Shown: in pieces, positions 19,673 through 26,619 of the stretch
Numbering within the stretch: position 1 is the stretch's first letter
How the letters are laid out: every line of letters starts with the position of its first letter
Assembly (NCBI GenBank): GCA_964512635.1
Contig: CAZEJB010000002.1
Coordinates: 151,169 to 215,168 of the forward strand
DNA length: 64,000 nt
From: JADZFO01 sp964512635
GTDB taxonomy: Bacteria > 4484-113 > JAFGCY01
Direction: 5' to 3'
Position numbers and translations under genes: made by a program
Notes under the pieces: generated by a model
What the model was told of the DNA's origin: nothing
The model's input: only the letters and a program-made list of their open reading frames with translations
Databases searched by the model: none

Positions 19673-20459
19673 GCTGCACCCCGTAATGCTGGCTCGCGGC
19701 AGAGCCCAGGCGCTTCTCATAAGCCGCAGCCCGGCGCCGGCCGCCCATCCCGGCGCTGGCGCGCTTCCTAGCCAGCAAGATCGCCGCGACCTTGGCGCGC
19801 CATCTTGGCGGCGCATCCTTTGGCAGATCGCTAAGCACACGCACGCGGTCCTCAATCACTGCCGCCGCATCCGCCACCAGCCAGCGATTCACATAGCCCG
19901 CATTGGCGACTTCATCCGCCTCAAAGCCTAGATCCTCGCAGACATTGGCAATGCGGCGCGCTTCTTCATCGCGGGTATGGCCAGACTCAGCCCGATAGAC
20001 CTGGTCAGCCAGATTCTCAGCATGTATCTCGCCATACTTCGCCGCGCGCGCCAGGATGACTGATTCCAGCTCGCGATAGCTGAGCCCGGTCTGCACACAG
20101 TCGCGCTCACTGTCAAAGGCACTGGCGAGAGCGCAATCGTCTAAAGGATCCTGATACTCCAGGTTCTCAGAGGCTTCAAAGTTCTCAGAGCCCTCGAAGA
20201 GCTCAGACTCATCTTTCTCAGACAAATAGCTCTCAGGCGCCTCATGCTGCGCAGTGCTGGCCAGCGCATCAATCGCCGCCTTGGCAGCATCAAAGCCGCC
20301 AGCCATTGCCACCAGCGCCTGAGCCCAGCTATCGGCGCCGCCATGTGCACCGAGCCTATCAATCAGCCCGGCATCCACGCGCAGCACCGGCGCCGGCAAA
20401 GCCGGCGCCATTGGCAATACAAAACTAGGCGAGTCGAATTGGCAGTAGAAACTTTTCAT
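19665..20459 (-). CDS. Unknown island protein (264 aa), operon partner of ArdC and integrase
   Basis: I do not recognise a family. The frame is fixed by a 4-bp ATGA overlap with the ArdC-like gene upstream and an 8-bp overlap with the small gene downstream, so it belongs to one translationally coupled operon. The N-terminal ~75 residues are hydrophobic and alanine-rich without a clear membrane span. The middle is acidic with repeated SEN/SEK tripeptides (around residues 80-100) encoded by the recurrent CTGAGAA heptamer. The C-terminal half is charged and helical, ending in a basic stretch (AGMGGRRRAAAYEKRLG) that could bind nucleic acid. A role in mobility or antirestriction is inferred from its neighbours only. 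Confidence 0.6.
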   Translation of the reverse strand: MKSFYCQFDSPSFVLPMAPALPAPVLRVDAGLIDRLGAHGGADSWAQALVAMAGGFDAAKAAIDALASTAQHEAPESYLSEKDESELFEGSENFEASENLEYQDPLDDCALASAFDSERDCVQTGLSYRELESVILARAAKYGEIHAENLADQVYRAESGHTRDEEARRIANVCEDLGFEADEVANAGYVNRWLVADAAAVIEDRVRVLSDLPKDAPPRWRAKVAAILLARKRASAGMGGRRRAAAYEKRLGSAASQHYGVQHG

Positions 20460-21451
20460 GCTGCCACCTCGCCAGTCTGCGCGAACTGCGCTGAGCTCGC
20501 CTTAGCCAGAACGCTGTCAATGATCCGCGCGGCGGTCTGCTGCACACTGCGGCCCAGCTCACGCAGACGCGCGCTCGCGTTTTTGCCATGGCGCGCCTGC
20601 CATGAGGCGACATAGTTAAAGCTGCTCTCATCCCCGGCCGCCAGCCCGAAGTACTCCAGCACCAGGAAAGCCACGCTCTCGGCGCGCAGCTCGCGGTCCT
20701 CAATCGCCAGCCGGTCGCCGGCCTGGCCATCGCAAAGCGCGTGCGCCAGCTCATGCGCCAGCGTCCGGCACACTTCAGCGCCAGCCAAGCTATCCAACAG
20801 CAGGATAGAACGCTCGCTGTAGCAGCACAGTCCGAGCGCGCCAGAGTGACCCAGCGCCTCAATCTCACCGCTAGTCGCGGTCTTGATCTCCCAGCCCAGG
20901 TTAGCGCCAAAGGTCAGCAGGCTCGCGTGCAGAGCGTTGCTCGCCGCGTCCGCTTCGCCAGCCTGCGAACGCCACTCCAGGCGCGGCAGTTCCGGCAGAG
21001 GTTCGCCATCCGTCTGGCTCAGGTCAAAGACCGGCACCGCGACAAAGTAGGCGACCAATTTCGAGCTGCAGCCCGGATCCTCGGCCGCACACTCAGCCGG
21101 GCTTGCCGCATCAGCAGCCGGCCGGGCTTTGCGCACAGATGGCGCAAAGATCCAGAGCGCGGACTCACCTTTGCGCACATAGCGGCCCAGCGCAGACCAG
21201 GTAGAGTAGCCAGCCACGCGTGAGGCATTCGGACACTGGCTCAGGATCAGCAGCACATTGCCAAAGCTGTAGCTATGGAAGCGCGCCTGCACATTGAGAT
21301 AGGCGCGCCAGGCTTCGCCAGTGGTGATAGCCGCGAGCCCGGACTCCAGACGCGCCCAGGCTTCAGCACGGCGGTCAGGCTTGGCGGGAGCACTAGGCGC
21401 GGAACCAGATCCCGCGCCACGACGTTTGGCGGTAGAATACGCCTTGGACAT
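20456..21451 (-). CDS. ArdC-like antirestriction protein with IrrE-type metallopeptidase domain
   Basis: A 331-residue protein in two parts. Residues ~25-100 match the ArdC N-terminal single-stranded-DNA-binding domain (WRAYLNVQARFHSYSFGN, then STWSALGRYVRKGESALWI). The C-terminal half carries a zinc peptidase motif HELAHALCDG near residue 237 and a downstream Glu in RAESVAFLVLEYF. ArdC proteins travel on plasmids and conjugative elements and protect entering DNA from host restriction. I start at ATG 21451 because GAGGTG lies 7-8 bases upstream; the frame is open 20 codons further but lacks a better site. It is the first gene of a minus-strand operon that ends, without a strong break, in the restriction-like cassette. 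An antirestriction gene beside a defence system on one element is notable. Confidence 0.85.
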   Translation of the reverse strand: MSKAYSTAKRRGAGSGSAPSAPAKPDRRAEAWARLESGLAAITTGEAWRAYLNVQARFHSYSFGNVLLILSQCPNASRVAGYSTWSALGRYVRKGESALWIFAPSVRKARPAADAASPAECAAEDPGCSSKLVAYFVAVPVFDLSQTDGEPLPELPRLEWRSQAGEADAASNALHASLLTFGANLGWEIKTATSGEIEALGHSGALGLCCYSERSILLLDSLAGAEVCRTLAHELAHALCDGQAGDRLAIEDRELRAESVAFLVLEYFGLAAGDESSFNYVASWQARHGKNASARLRELGRSVQQTAARIIDSVLAKASSAQFAQTGEVAA

Positions 21452-21482
21452 TGAAGCACCTCTATTGCTTTGATGTCTCGCG

Positions 21483-21506
21483 GCGGGTAGATTGCAGTCT
21501 ACCCGC
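21483..21506. promoter_or_regulatory. Inverted repeat in the ardC leader
   Basis: Two perfect 9-bp arms (GCGGGTAGA and its complement) flank a 6-base spacer, 32 bases upstream of the ardC start. A TAATAG or GATAAT -10-like box lies just upstream on the minus strand, with TTGTCT 16-18 bases further. The repeat therefore lies at or just after the expected transcription start and could be an operator or an RNA hairpin. Confidence 0.45.
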
Positions 21507-21942
21507 TGCACCTTCTATTATCCATATTCTGCGCGGTTAGACAAGTAGTAATTAGAAGAATACGACGCATTGTGGAACGATTATCGCTAGTAATGACCAG
21601 CCTTGACGGAGATATGAGTTTAACATTGTGCTAAACCGATATCCAGTACTTACCATACCCAATAACGCAGCATCAGAGTGTGAATCAGCAGCAGTTTGCA
21701 GGTACATTGCGCTACGTACCGTCAGCCTGGCGCACAGCTTGTACTAGCCCAGCAGATCAAGCGCGGCGCACACAATGACAAGAGGGGCGAATAGCACCGA
21801 AGAAAGACACAAAAGATAGCCACTTCTACTAAGGTGCATAGTAGACATGAAACACTGTCTGGGAGCTAAGTTGCGCGGCCGCCAGTTCTCAATAATCGTC
21901 CCAGTTCTCAGCGCCAGCCACCTCGCGCCAGGTCCCCGCGCC

Positions 21943-22068
21943 GGCATGCGCGATAACTACCGGCATGCGTGATAACTGGACCGCGCCAGAGCCTGAATCT
22001 GGCCCAGGATCAGGCGCCAGCGAGCCTAAGAGCCCGGCATGCGTGATAAGTCCCAATATCACGCATCC
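21943..22068. repeat. Iteron-like repeats GGCATGCGTGATAA
   Basis: Three direct copies occur at 21943-21956 (GGCATGCGCGATAA, one mismatch), 21962-21975 and 22036-22049 (both exact), plus an inverted partial copy at 22057-22068 containing TATCACGCATCC. The first two starts are 19 bp apart and the third is 74 bp further on. Such arrays are typical binding sites for replication initiators, relaxosome proteins or recombinase accessory factors. Which applies here is unknown. Confidence 0.65.
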
Positions 22069-22210
22069 ATTGGTAGCGACAGAATCCTAGGCCGGCACCC
22101 CGCCGCCTCATACGGAAGGTACGGACGGAAGTTTTTTCCATTTTTTGTGGAACGCAGAGGTATCACCCTCGCGGGCCAATGTGGCCATTTGTCTTGTATA
22201 GTAGTTTTGC

Positions 22211-22242
22211 GCACAGACTGCACAGACTGCACAAAGTGTGCA
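22211..22242. repeat. Tandem GCACAGACT repeat running into a TGCACA inverted repeat
   Basis: GCACAGACT occurs twice in tandem (22211-22228). It is followed by a perfect inverted repeat of TGCACA arms with an AAG spacer (22228-22242). It lies upstream of the gene pair ending in the serine recombinase and could be an operator for it. Confidence 0.45.
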
Positions 22243-22580
22243 TTTTGTCCGATCAGTAGTTTCGATCCGATCCACGCTAGCGCTAGTAATTATCAGGCCT
22301 ACCTTATTTTCTGTATATCCGGATTTCCGGTTGTTCTCTCAGGCCGTTCGTGTTATAACCTGTTCCGTGAGCTATACACTCTGCCCAATTCTTCTTTGTG
22401 CAGCGCCCCGCCTTTTAGCTGGCGGACATCGAGACAAGCGCGACAGAAGGTGTGCCCATGACGCGCTTGTTGTCTCCAAAGCAGTGGCAAGACGAGGTGA
22501 GAGAGTAACTGTCCCTGTTCTAGATCTCCTCGGGCAGGCACATTCATCTCCGCTAGCTGGACATCAAGGGTGTGCAGCCA

Positions 22581-23045
22581 ATGAGTAAGTGCCAATCGAA
22601 GGGTTCCCCAGAACTAGCCGTGCCAGTCAAGGCGATAGAGGCACCGATTCCGGATTCCACAGACGTTGAGCCACACGTACGGAGTCAGGAGATTCCTGCA
22701 TTTGAACCAGTACAGACCTCCGAATCGTGCAAGGCAGTGCCGATCTTCTATCCCCTGTGCGAACCTGAGGGCGCCACCCAACCCAGCGGACGTTTGCCGG
22801 TCCGAACAGAGCTGAAGTTCATCGGCGAAGCCATTGCCGGGCTGGCGGAGAGAGACACGGCGCTCTGGGCCGTCGTAGCCGAGTGCCTCGACAAGCTGGG
22901 GCTGGAGCTCGCCGAGGATTTGGAGGATTTAATCTTGCACAACGGCAGATCCAGGCCGAGCACGCATTCCAAACGTGACCCCGGGAGCCCGAACAAGCTT
23001 GAGTCGAGGAACAGCAAGAGGAGGAAGCCCGTTGGCCAGAAGTGA
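22581..23045 (+). CDS. Unknown protein upstream of serine recombinase (154 aa)
   Basis: No family is recognised. The frame starts at ATG 22581 with AAGGG upstream; a GTG three codons earlier is also possible. The first ~70 residues are proline-rich and probably unstructured. A helical core (ELKFIGEAIAGLAERDTALWAVVAECLDKLGLELAEDLEDLI) follows, then a strongly basic, Lys/Arg-rich tail (SKRDPGSPNKLESRNSKRRK). The layout suits a small nucleic-acid-binding accessory or regulatory protein. It stops 49 bases before the recombinase ATG on the same strand, so the two probably share a transcript. A recombination directionality factor is one possibility without direct evidence. Confidence 0.5.
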   Translation: MSKCQSKGSPELAVPVKAIEAPIPDSTDVEPHVRSQEIPAFEPVQTSESCKAVPIFYPLCEPEGATQPSGRLPVRTELKFIGEAIAGLAERDTALWAVVAECLDKLGLELAEDLEDLILHNGRSRPSTHSKRDPGSPNKLESRNSKRRKPVGQK

Positions 23046-23094
23046 TGCACAAGGCACTGCGCGGACCGCAGGTGAGGAAGGTAGAATCGATTCG

Positions 23095-24729
23095 ATGAGA
23101 CCAGACAACAGCCAGACGCTCAAGCACGTGCTCTGCTACGTTCGCGTCAGCACCAAGAACTCGGCGCAGGAGACCAGCCTGGAAAACCAGGAGTCCCAGC
23201 TTCGCGAGTTCTGCAAACGCAAGGGCTGGCTCGTGGACGAGGTCATCGTTGACCATGGCATCAGCGGCCGGAAGATGGAGCGCCCAGGCCTCAAGCGCAT
23301 GATAGAGCTCATTAGAGCTGGCGGGATCGACATTGTGCTGGCGGCTGACCACGCCCGTTATGCAAGAGACCCTAAGTTCATCGACTTCTACCTCAATCAT
23401 CTCTCTCCCAACGGCATAGAAGTTTGGACCCTGGACTCCAAGCAAGATCTGGCTACAGCAGAGGGTGAGCTGGTCAACGGCGTTATCTGGCTTGCACTGC
23501 AATACATGGCCCGCAAGACCAGTGACCGCATTCGCGCGAGCATTCCTGTGAGGCGTGAGCGTGGTCTCTGGCTCGGCCGCACACCATTCGGCACGGTGCC
23601 GGGTGCCGTCAAGGGCGTACCTGAAAAAGATCCTGAAACCTGGCACTACCTGATTCAGATTTTCCAGCGGCACAGGGAAGGACAGTCCCAGTGTGCTATT
23701 GCCGATTGGCTCAACGAATTGGGTGTACCTTCGCGGCTGGGCGGTCTCTGGCGTCAAGGGACCATCTGGAGCATCCTGCGCAGCCCCTTCTATCGCGGAG
23801 TTGACAACGTTGGCACCTTGCTCCGACATGACTGCCTGGTACCGCGCGAGTACTGGCCCGACCTTCAACAGGCTGAATCGAAGTGCGGCCGGCCTTCGGA
23901 GCGCTTCTTTCTGCTTCGCAATCTCGTCTGCTCGCCATATTGGCAAGTCAGTAGTCGGCGAAGGTACCACAACGATCCTATGCCTATGCAGTGCCGCGGC
24001 TGTTTCGAGACACCGGTCTATCAACGAGTTGATGTGACCAAGAATGGCCAGCACTTTGAGGTCACAGACGGCGAGCCATGCGAGGGCATCCCGATTGGTA
24101 CAGTCCGAGCGCAGTGGCTGGAAGACCTGGTTTTGAATCGCCTGATTGAACACGCTGATGTCGCCGGGTCAAAGGCGCTTTTACCTCGAGTGCGAAAAGC
24201 CCAGCAGACCTCGATTGCCAGACTAGAGGAACTGATTGCAGAGCAGGAACTGTACTTGGATAAGGTGCGCGCCCGAAGCGTCAAGGCAGGCAGGCACTTG
24301 CTTCAGGCTTATGACAAGGAGATGGGCCAGTCTCTGATTGATTCACTGGACGCCGAGCATAAAGCCGCCAAGCTGGAGTATGAGCGCACTGCCGACAGGA
24401 TAGCGCTACTGCAGCAGGAGTTGGAGCACGCCAGGAAGGCGAAGCCGGAAAAGTGCGAGATCCTGCAGATCAACCTGATCCAGGAGTTGGTCAGGAATGG
24501 CCATATGACAGAGGTGCGCAAGCTCTTGCTCGCCACTGTGGACCGTATCGAGCTGCGCCTCTATCGCGACCCCGAGGCATCTCACAAGCAGAAGCATGGC
24601 ACGGTATCTATCCTGCTCAAAGCGCCCTTCTGGGCCACTAACCTCGAAGGTCAATTGCCCGATAATATTGAATCGCTTCTGCCAGATGCGGCACCTCAAT
24701 GTGCTCCGAGGCGGCGAGGTCGGCAATAG
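23095..24729 (+). CDS. Large serine recombinase
   Basis: A 544-residue recombinase. The N-terminal resolvase domain has YVRVSTKNSAQETSLENQ, with the nucleophile in the VRVST serine, followed by the recombinase domain (LGRTPFGTVPGAVKG and QCAIADWLNELGVPSRLGG). The zinc-ribbon region is poor: only C-x-x-C as QCRGC plus one upstream Cys are seen. A coiled coil follows near 390-480, as usual for phage- and ICE-type serine integrases. I start at ATG 23095; GAGGAAGG lies 13 bases upstream, and a TAGAAT box ends 7 bases before the ATG. The last 92 bases overlap the 3' end of comM on the opposite strand, which marks this gene as the island edge. It is the best candidate for the integrase that put the element into comM. 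Confidence 0.93.
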   Translation: MRPDNSQTLKHVLCYVRVSTKNSAQETSLENQESQLREFCKRKGWLVDEVIVDHGISGRKMERPGLKRMIELIRAGGIDIVLAADHARYARDPKFIDFYLNHLSPNGIEVWTLDSKQDLATAEGELVNGVIWLALQYMARKTSDRIRASIPVRRERGLWLGRTPFGTVPGAVKGVPEKDPETWHYLIQIFQRHREGQSQCAIADWLNELGVPSRLGGLWRQGTIWSILRSPFYRGVDNVGTLLRHDCLVPREYWPDLQQAESKCGRPSERFFLLRNLVCSPYWQVSSRRRYHNDPMPMQCRGCFETPVYQRVDVTKNGQHFEVTDGEPCEGIPIGTVRAQWLEDLVLNRLIEHADVAGSKALLPRVRKAQQTSIARLEELIAEQELYLDKVRARSVKAGRHLLQAYDKEMGQSLIDSLDAEHKAAKLEYERTADRIALLQQELEHARKAKPEKCEILQINLIQELVRNGHMTEVRKLLLATVDRIELRLYRDPEASHKQKHGTVSILLKAPFWATNLEGQLPDNIESLLPDAAPQCAPRRRGRQ

Positions 24730-26497
24730 TTCGCGCAACCTTGCGGATGCGTTCATAGGCCCGGGCGGACAGGCCGAGGCGTTCGACCGCGCGGGTCAGC
24801 AGTGCCTGGCCGGCTTCGTCCAGCGCACAAAAGGCCTTGACCTGTTTGCTGCTGAGGGCTGCATTCGTTACATGCAGGCCGGCACGCTGGCGATAAGGCA
24901 AATGCAGGGATCCGCCGCCACCAAGATTGGTGTTGCGGACAGCCTGCACATCAGCGGCGCTCGGGGCCCATTCGCTGGCGGCGATGCGGCGGCGCTGCAT
25001 TTCCCGGGCCGCCATGACCCGCAGCTTGATTGCGTGGCTGGTCTCGACGCCGTTGATCTGCAGAGCTGCCGCGGCGCTGTCTGCAGTGCGGCGCGATACC
25101 CCGGCAGCAAAGAGCATATCCGGGCCGCCGGGGGCCGCGCAGTCCGCCGGATCAGCAAGCGCAACAGAGGCCGCCTGCAGACCCGGGACCTCTCGAAGGG
25201 CCGGGCTGCTATTCGCCTCCTTTTGACCTCCTGGGTGCCCGGCAGATACTGCGTTGCTGCCTGCGCCGCGGGGCATGCGCCGGGGCTCGTCCGCGACCAG
25301 TTTCTCTACCGGCAGGCGTGATACCTCAAGAGTCATGTCGATACGGTCCAGCAGAGGCCCGCTGAGCCGCTGGCGGTAGTTCAGAATCGCCCCCATACTG
25401 CATGTGCACTTATGTGCTACGTCACCATAGTATCCGCAGGGACAGGGGTTCATCGCCCCGATCAGCATGAAGCGCGAAGGAAAGGTCAGGGTCAGGTGCG
25501 CGCGGCTGATCGTCACCTGCCCGTCTTCCAAGGGCTGGCGCAGGGTTTCCAGCAGCGTTCGGCTCATCTCTGGCATTTCGTCGAAAAAGAGCACGCCCTG
25601 GTGCGCAAGACTGATCTCGCCCGGGCGCGGCACTGTGCCGCCGCCGATTACGCCGGGTATTGATGCGGTGTGGTGCGGCGCGCGGTAGGGCCGCGTGGTC
25701 ACCAGCCCGACGCTGGGATCCAACAGTCCGGCCACGCTGTAGATCCGGGTCACCTCCAGCGCCTCTTCTTCGCTGAGATCAGGCAGGATTCCCGGCAGGC
25801 GGCCCGCAAGCATCGTCTTGCCACTGCCCGGCGAACCAACCATCAGCAGGTTATGTCCTCCGGCCGCGGCGACCTCCAGCGCGCGCTTGGCGTGCTCCTG
25901 GCCCTTCACATCCGCGAAGTCCTTCTCGCCCCGGGCGTTGCGCAGAAGCTCAGCAATCGCCCGGGTTGGTGCAGGCTCGATCTCCGTGTAGCCGCGGGCC
26001 CAGGAAACGCACTGGGCCAGGTGCTCAATCGGCACCACTTCCAGCCCTTCGATCACCGCCGCTTCCGAGGCATTCTGCGCCGGGATGACGATGCCTTTCA
26101 AGCCGAGTTCGCGGGCCTTGAGCGCCATCGGCAACACACCGGGCACGGGCCGCAGACTGCCGTCGAGGCTCAGCTCTCCGGCCACCAGGTAACCTGCCAG
26201 CTCACCTGGATCGCACTGTCCGTTGGCACACAGGATCGCGAGCGCTATCGGCAGGTCGAAGGCCGGTCCCTCTTTGCGCAGGTCCGCCGGCGCAAGATTT
26301 ACTACTATCTTTGCCGCCGGCCACTCCAGGTCGGAGTTTTTGATTGCGCTCTCCACCCGTTCCTGCGCTTCCTTTAGCGAGGCGTCCGGAAGACCGACGA
26401 TGACAAATTTGGTCAGCATGGGTCGGAGATCGCACTCAACTTCGACCGGAAAGGCCTCCAGCCCGATTAACGACACCGCCCTGATCCGTGCTAACAT
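24638..26497 (-). CDS. comM: ComM/YifB Mg-chelatase-like AAA+ helicase
   Basis: A 619-residue protein, about 100 longer than the usual ~510. It starts MLARIRAVSLIGLEAFPVEVE, the standard ComM start; codons open upstream are ignored. Visible are the Lon-like N domain (FVIVGLPDASLKEAQERV), Walker A GSPGSGKTML, HHTASIPGVIGGG, RPGEISLAHQGVLFFDEMPE and NPCPCGYYGD followed by KCTCS. The extra length is a low-complexity Ala/Gly/Pro insert at about residues 400-450, before the conserved C-terminal helices (RAYERIRKVARTIADLAA). ComM promotes branch migration during natural transformation and is a known insertion target of AbaR-type islands. Its 3' end overlaps the serine recombinase but appears intact (IQYYRAIDLRG). 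The promoter suggests a leaderless mRNA. Confidence 0.95.
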   Translation of the reverse strand: MLARIRAVSLIGLEAFPVEVECDLRPMLTKFVIVGLPDASLKEAQERVESAIKNSDLEWPAAKIVVNLAPADLRKEGPAFDLPIALAILCANGQCDPGELAGYLVAGELSLDGSLRPVPGVLPMALKARELGLKGIVIPAQNASEAAVIEGLEVVPIEHLAQCVSWARGYTEIEPAPTRAIAELLRNARGEKDFADVKGQEHAKRALEVAAAGGHNLLMVGSPGSGKTMLAGRLPGILPDLSEEEALEVTRIYSVAGLLDPSVGLVTTRPYRAPHHTASIPGVIGGGTVPRPGEISLAHQGVLFFDEMPEMSRTLLETLRQPLEDGQVTISRAHLTLTFPSRFMLIGAMNPCPCGYYGDVAHKCTCSMGAILNYRQRLSGPLLDRIDMTLEVSRLPVEKLVADEPRRMPRGAGSNAVSAGHPGGQKEANSSPALREVPGLQAASVALADPADCAAPGGPDMLFAAGVSRRTADSAAAALQINGVETSHAIKLRVMAAREMQRRRIAASEWAPSAADVQAVRNTNLGGGGSLHLPYRQRAGLHVTNAALSSKQVKAFCALDEAGQALLTRAVERLGLSARAYERIRKVARTIADLAASEHIEVPHLAEAIQYYRAIDLRG

Positions 26498-26503
26498 GTG
26501 TAT

Positions 26504-26532
26504 AGCATAACATATCAAGTCAATATTTGCAA
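26504..26532 (-). promoter_or_regulatory. comM promoter, leaderless type
   Basis: On the minus strand TTGCAA (26527-26532) and TATGCT (26504-26509) are 17 bases apart. TATGCT ends six bases before the ATG, so transcription should begin at or next to the start codon. No Shine-Dalgarno site is present. Confidence 0.55.
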
Positions 26533-26580
26533 GAACTAGACACATCTTCACACTATCCCTTCCTGCGACTAGATTGTGGC

Positions 26581-26586
26581 TATACT
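26581..26586 (+). promoter_or_regulatory. -10-like box of the first PKD lipoprotein gene
   Basis: TATACT ends 33 bases before the ATG at 26620. All six paralogues have a similar box 32-42 bases upstream; no -35 consensus is visible here. Confidence 0.4.
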
Positions 26587-26619
26587 TTCGTTGACAATCA
26601 TATATGTCGGGAGCAAGGG

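Larger units (their letters stand above)
21452..22580. other. Non-coding control region of the island (about 1.1 kb)
   Basis: The region lies between the divergently transcribed ardC operon and the serine-recombinase pair. It contains the ardC leader hairpin, four iteron-like repeats, a tandem/inverted GCACA repeat and two copies of the TTCTCA motif. Open frames here are short and without protein-like character. By position it is the natural place for divergent promoters and for an origin, transfer or recombination-accessory site. Confidence 0.5.
1..24729. mobile_element. Integrated defence island, right end at comM
   Basis: The block between the left window edge and the 3' end of comM has the composition of an integrative element: two unrelated site-specific recombinases, an ArdC-like antirestriction protein, iteron-type repeats and a large restriction/defence operon. 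The serine recombinase is the outermost gene and overlaps comM, which places the right boundary near 24.64-24.73 kb. The left boundary is outside the window, so the element exceeds 24 kb. Genes inside it mostly have Shine-Dalgarno sites, whereas many genes to the right appear leaderless. The attachment core itself was not identified, so the exact limits are inferred. Confidence 0.7.

Noticed and set aside
19673..19855. N-terminal extension of the 76-residue gene
   Set aside because: It lies wholly within the 264-residue gene in another frame; the internal ATG with an 8-bp overlap explains the operon better.
21744..21947. 67-codon minus-strand frame between ardC and the iterons
   Set aside because: No upstream signal, ends among repeats, and composition is not protein-like.
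21943..22068. CRISPR-like reading of the iterons
   Set aside because: The repeats are only 14 bp, irregularly spaced, and one is inverted; they fit iterons better.
22039..22461. 140-codon open frame in the island control region
   Set aside because: Cys- and aromatic-rich composition, no ribosome-binding site, and it runs through the iteron and palindrome region; more likely a chance frame.
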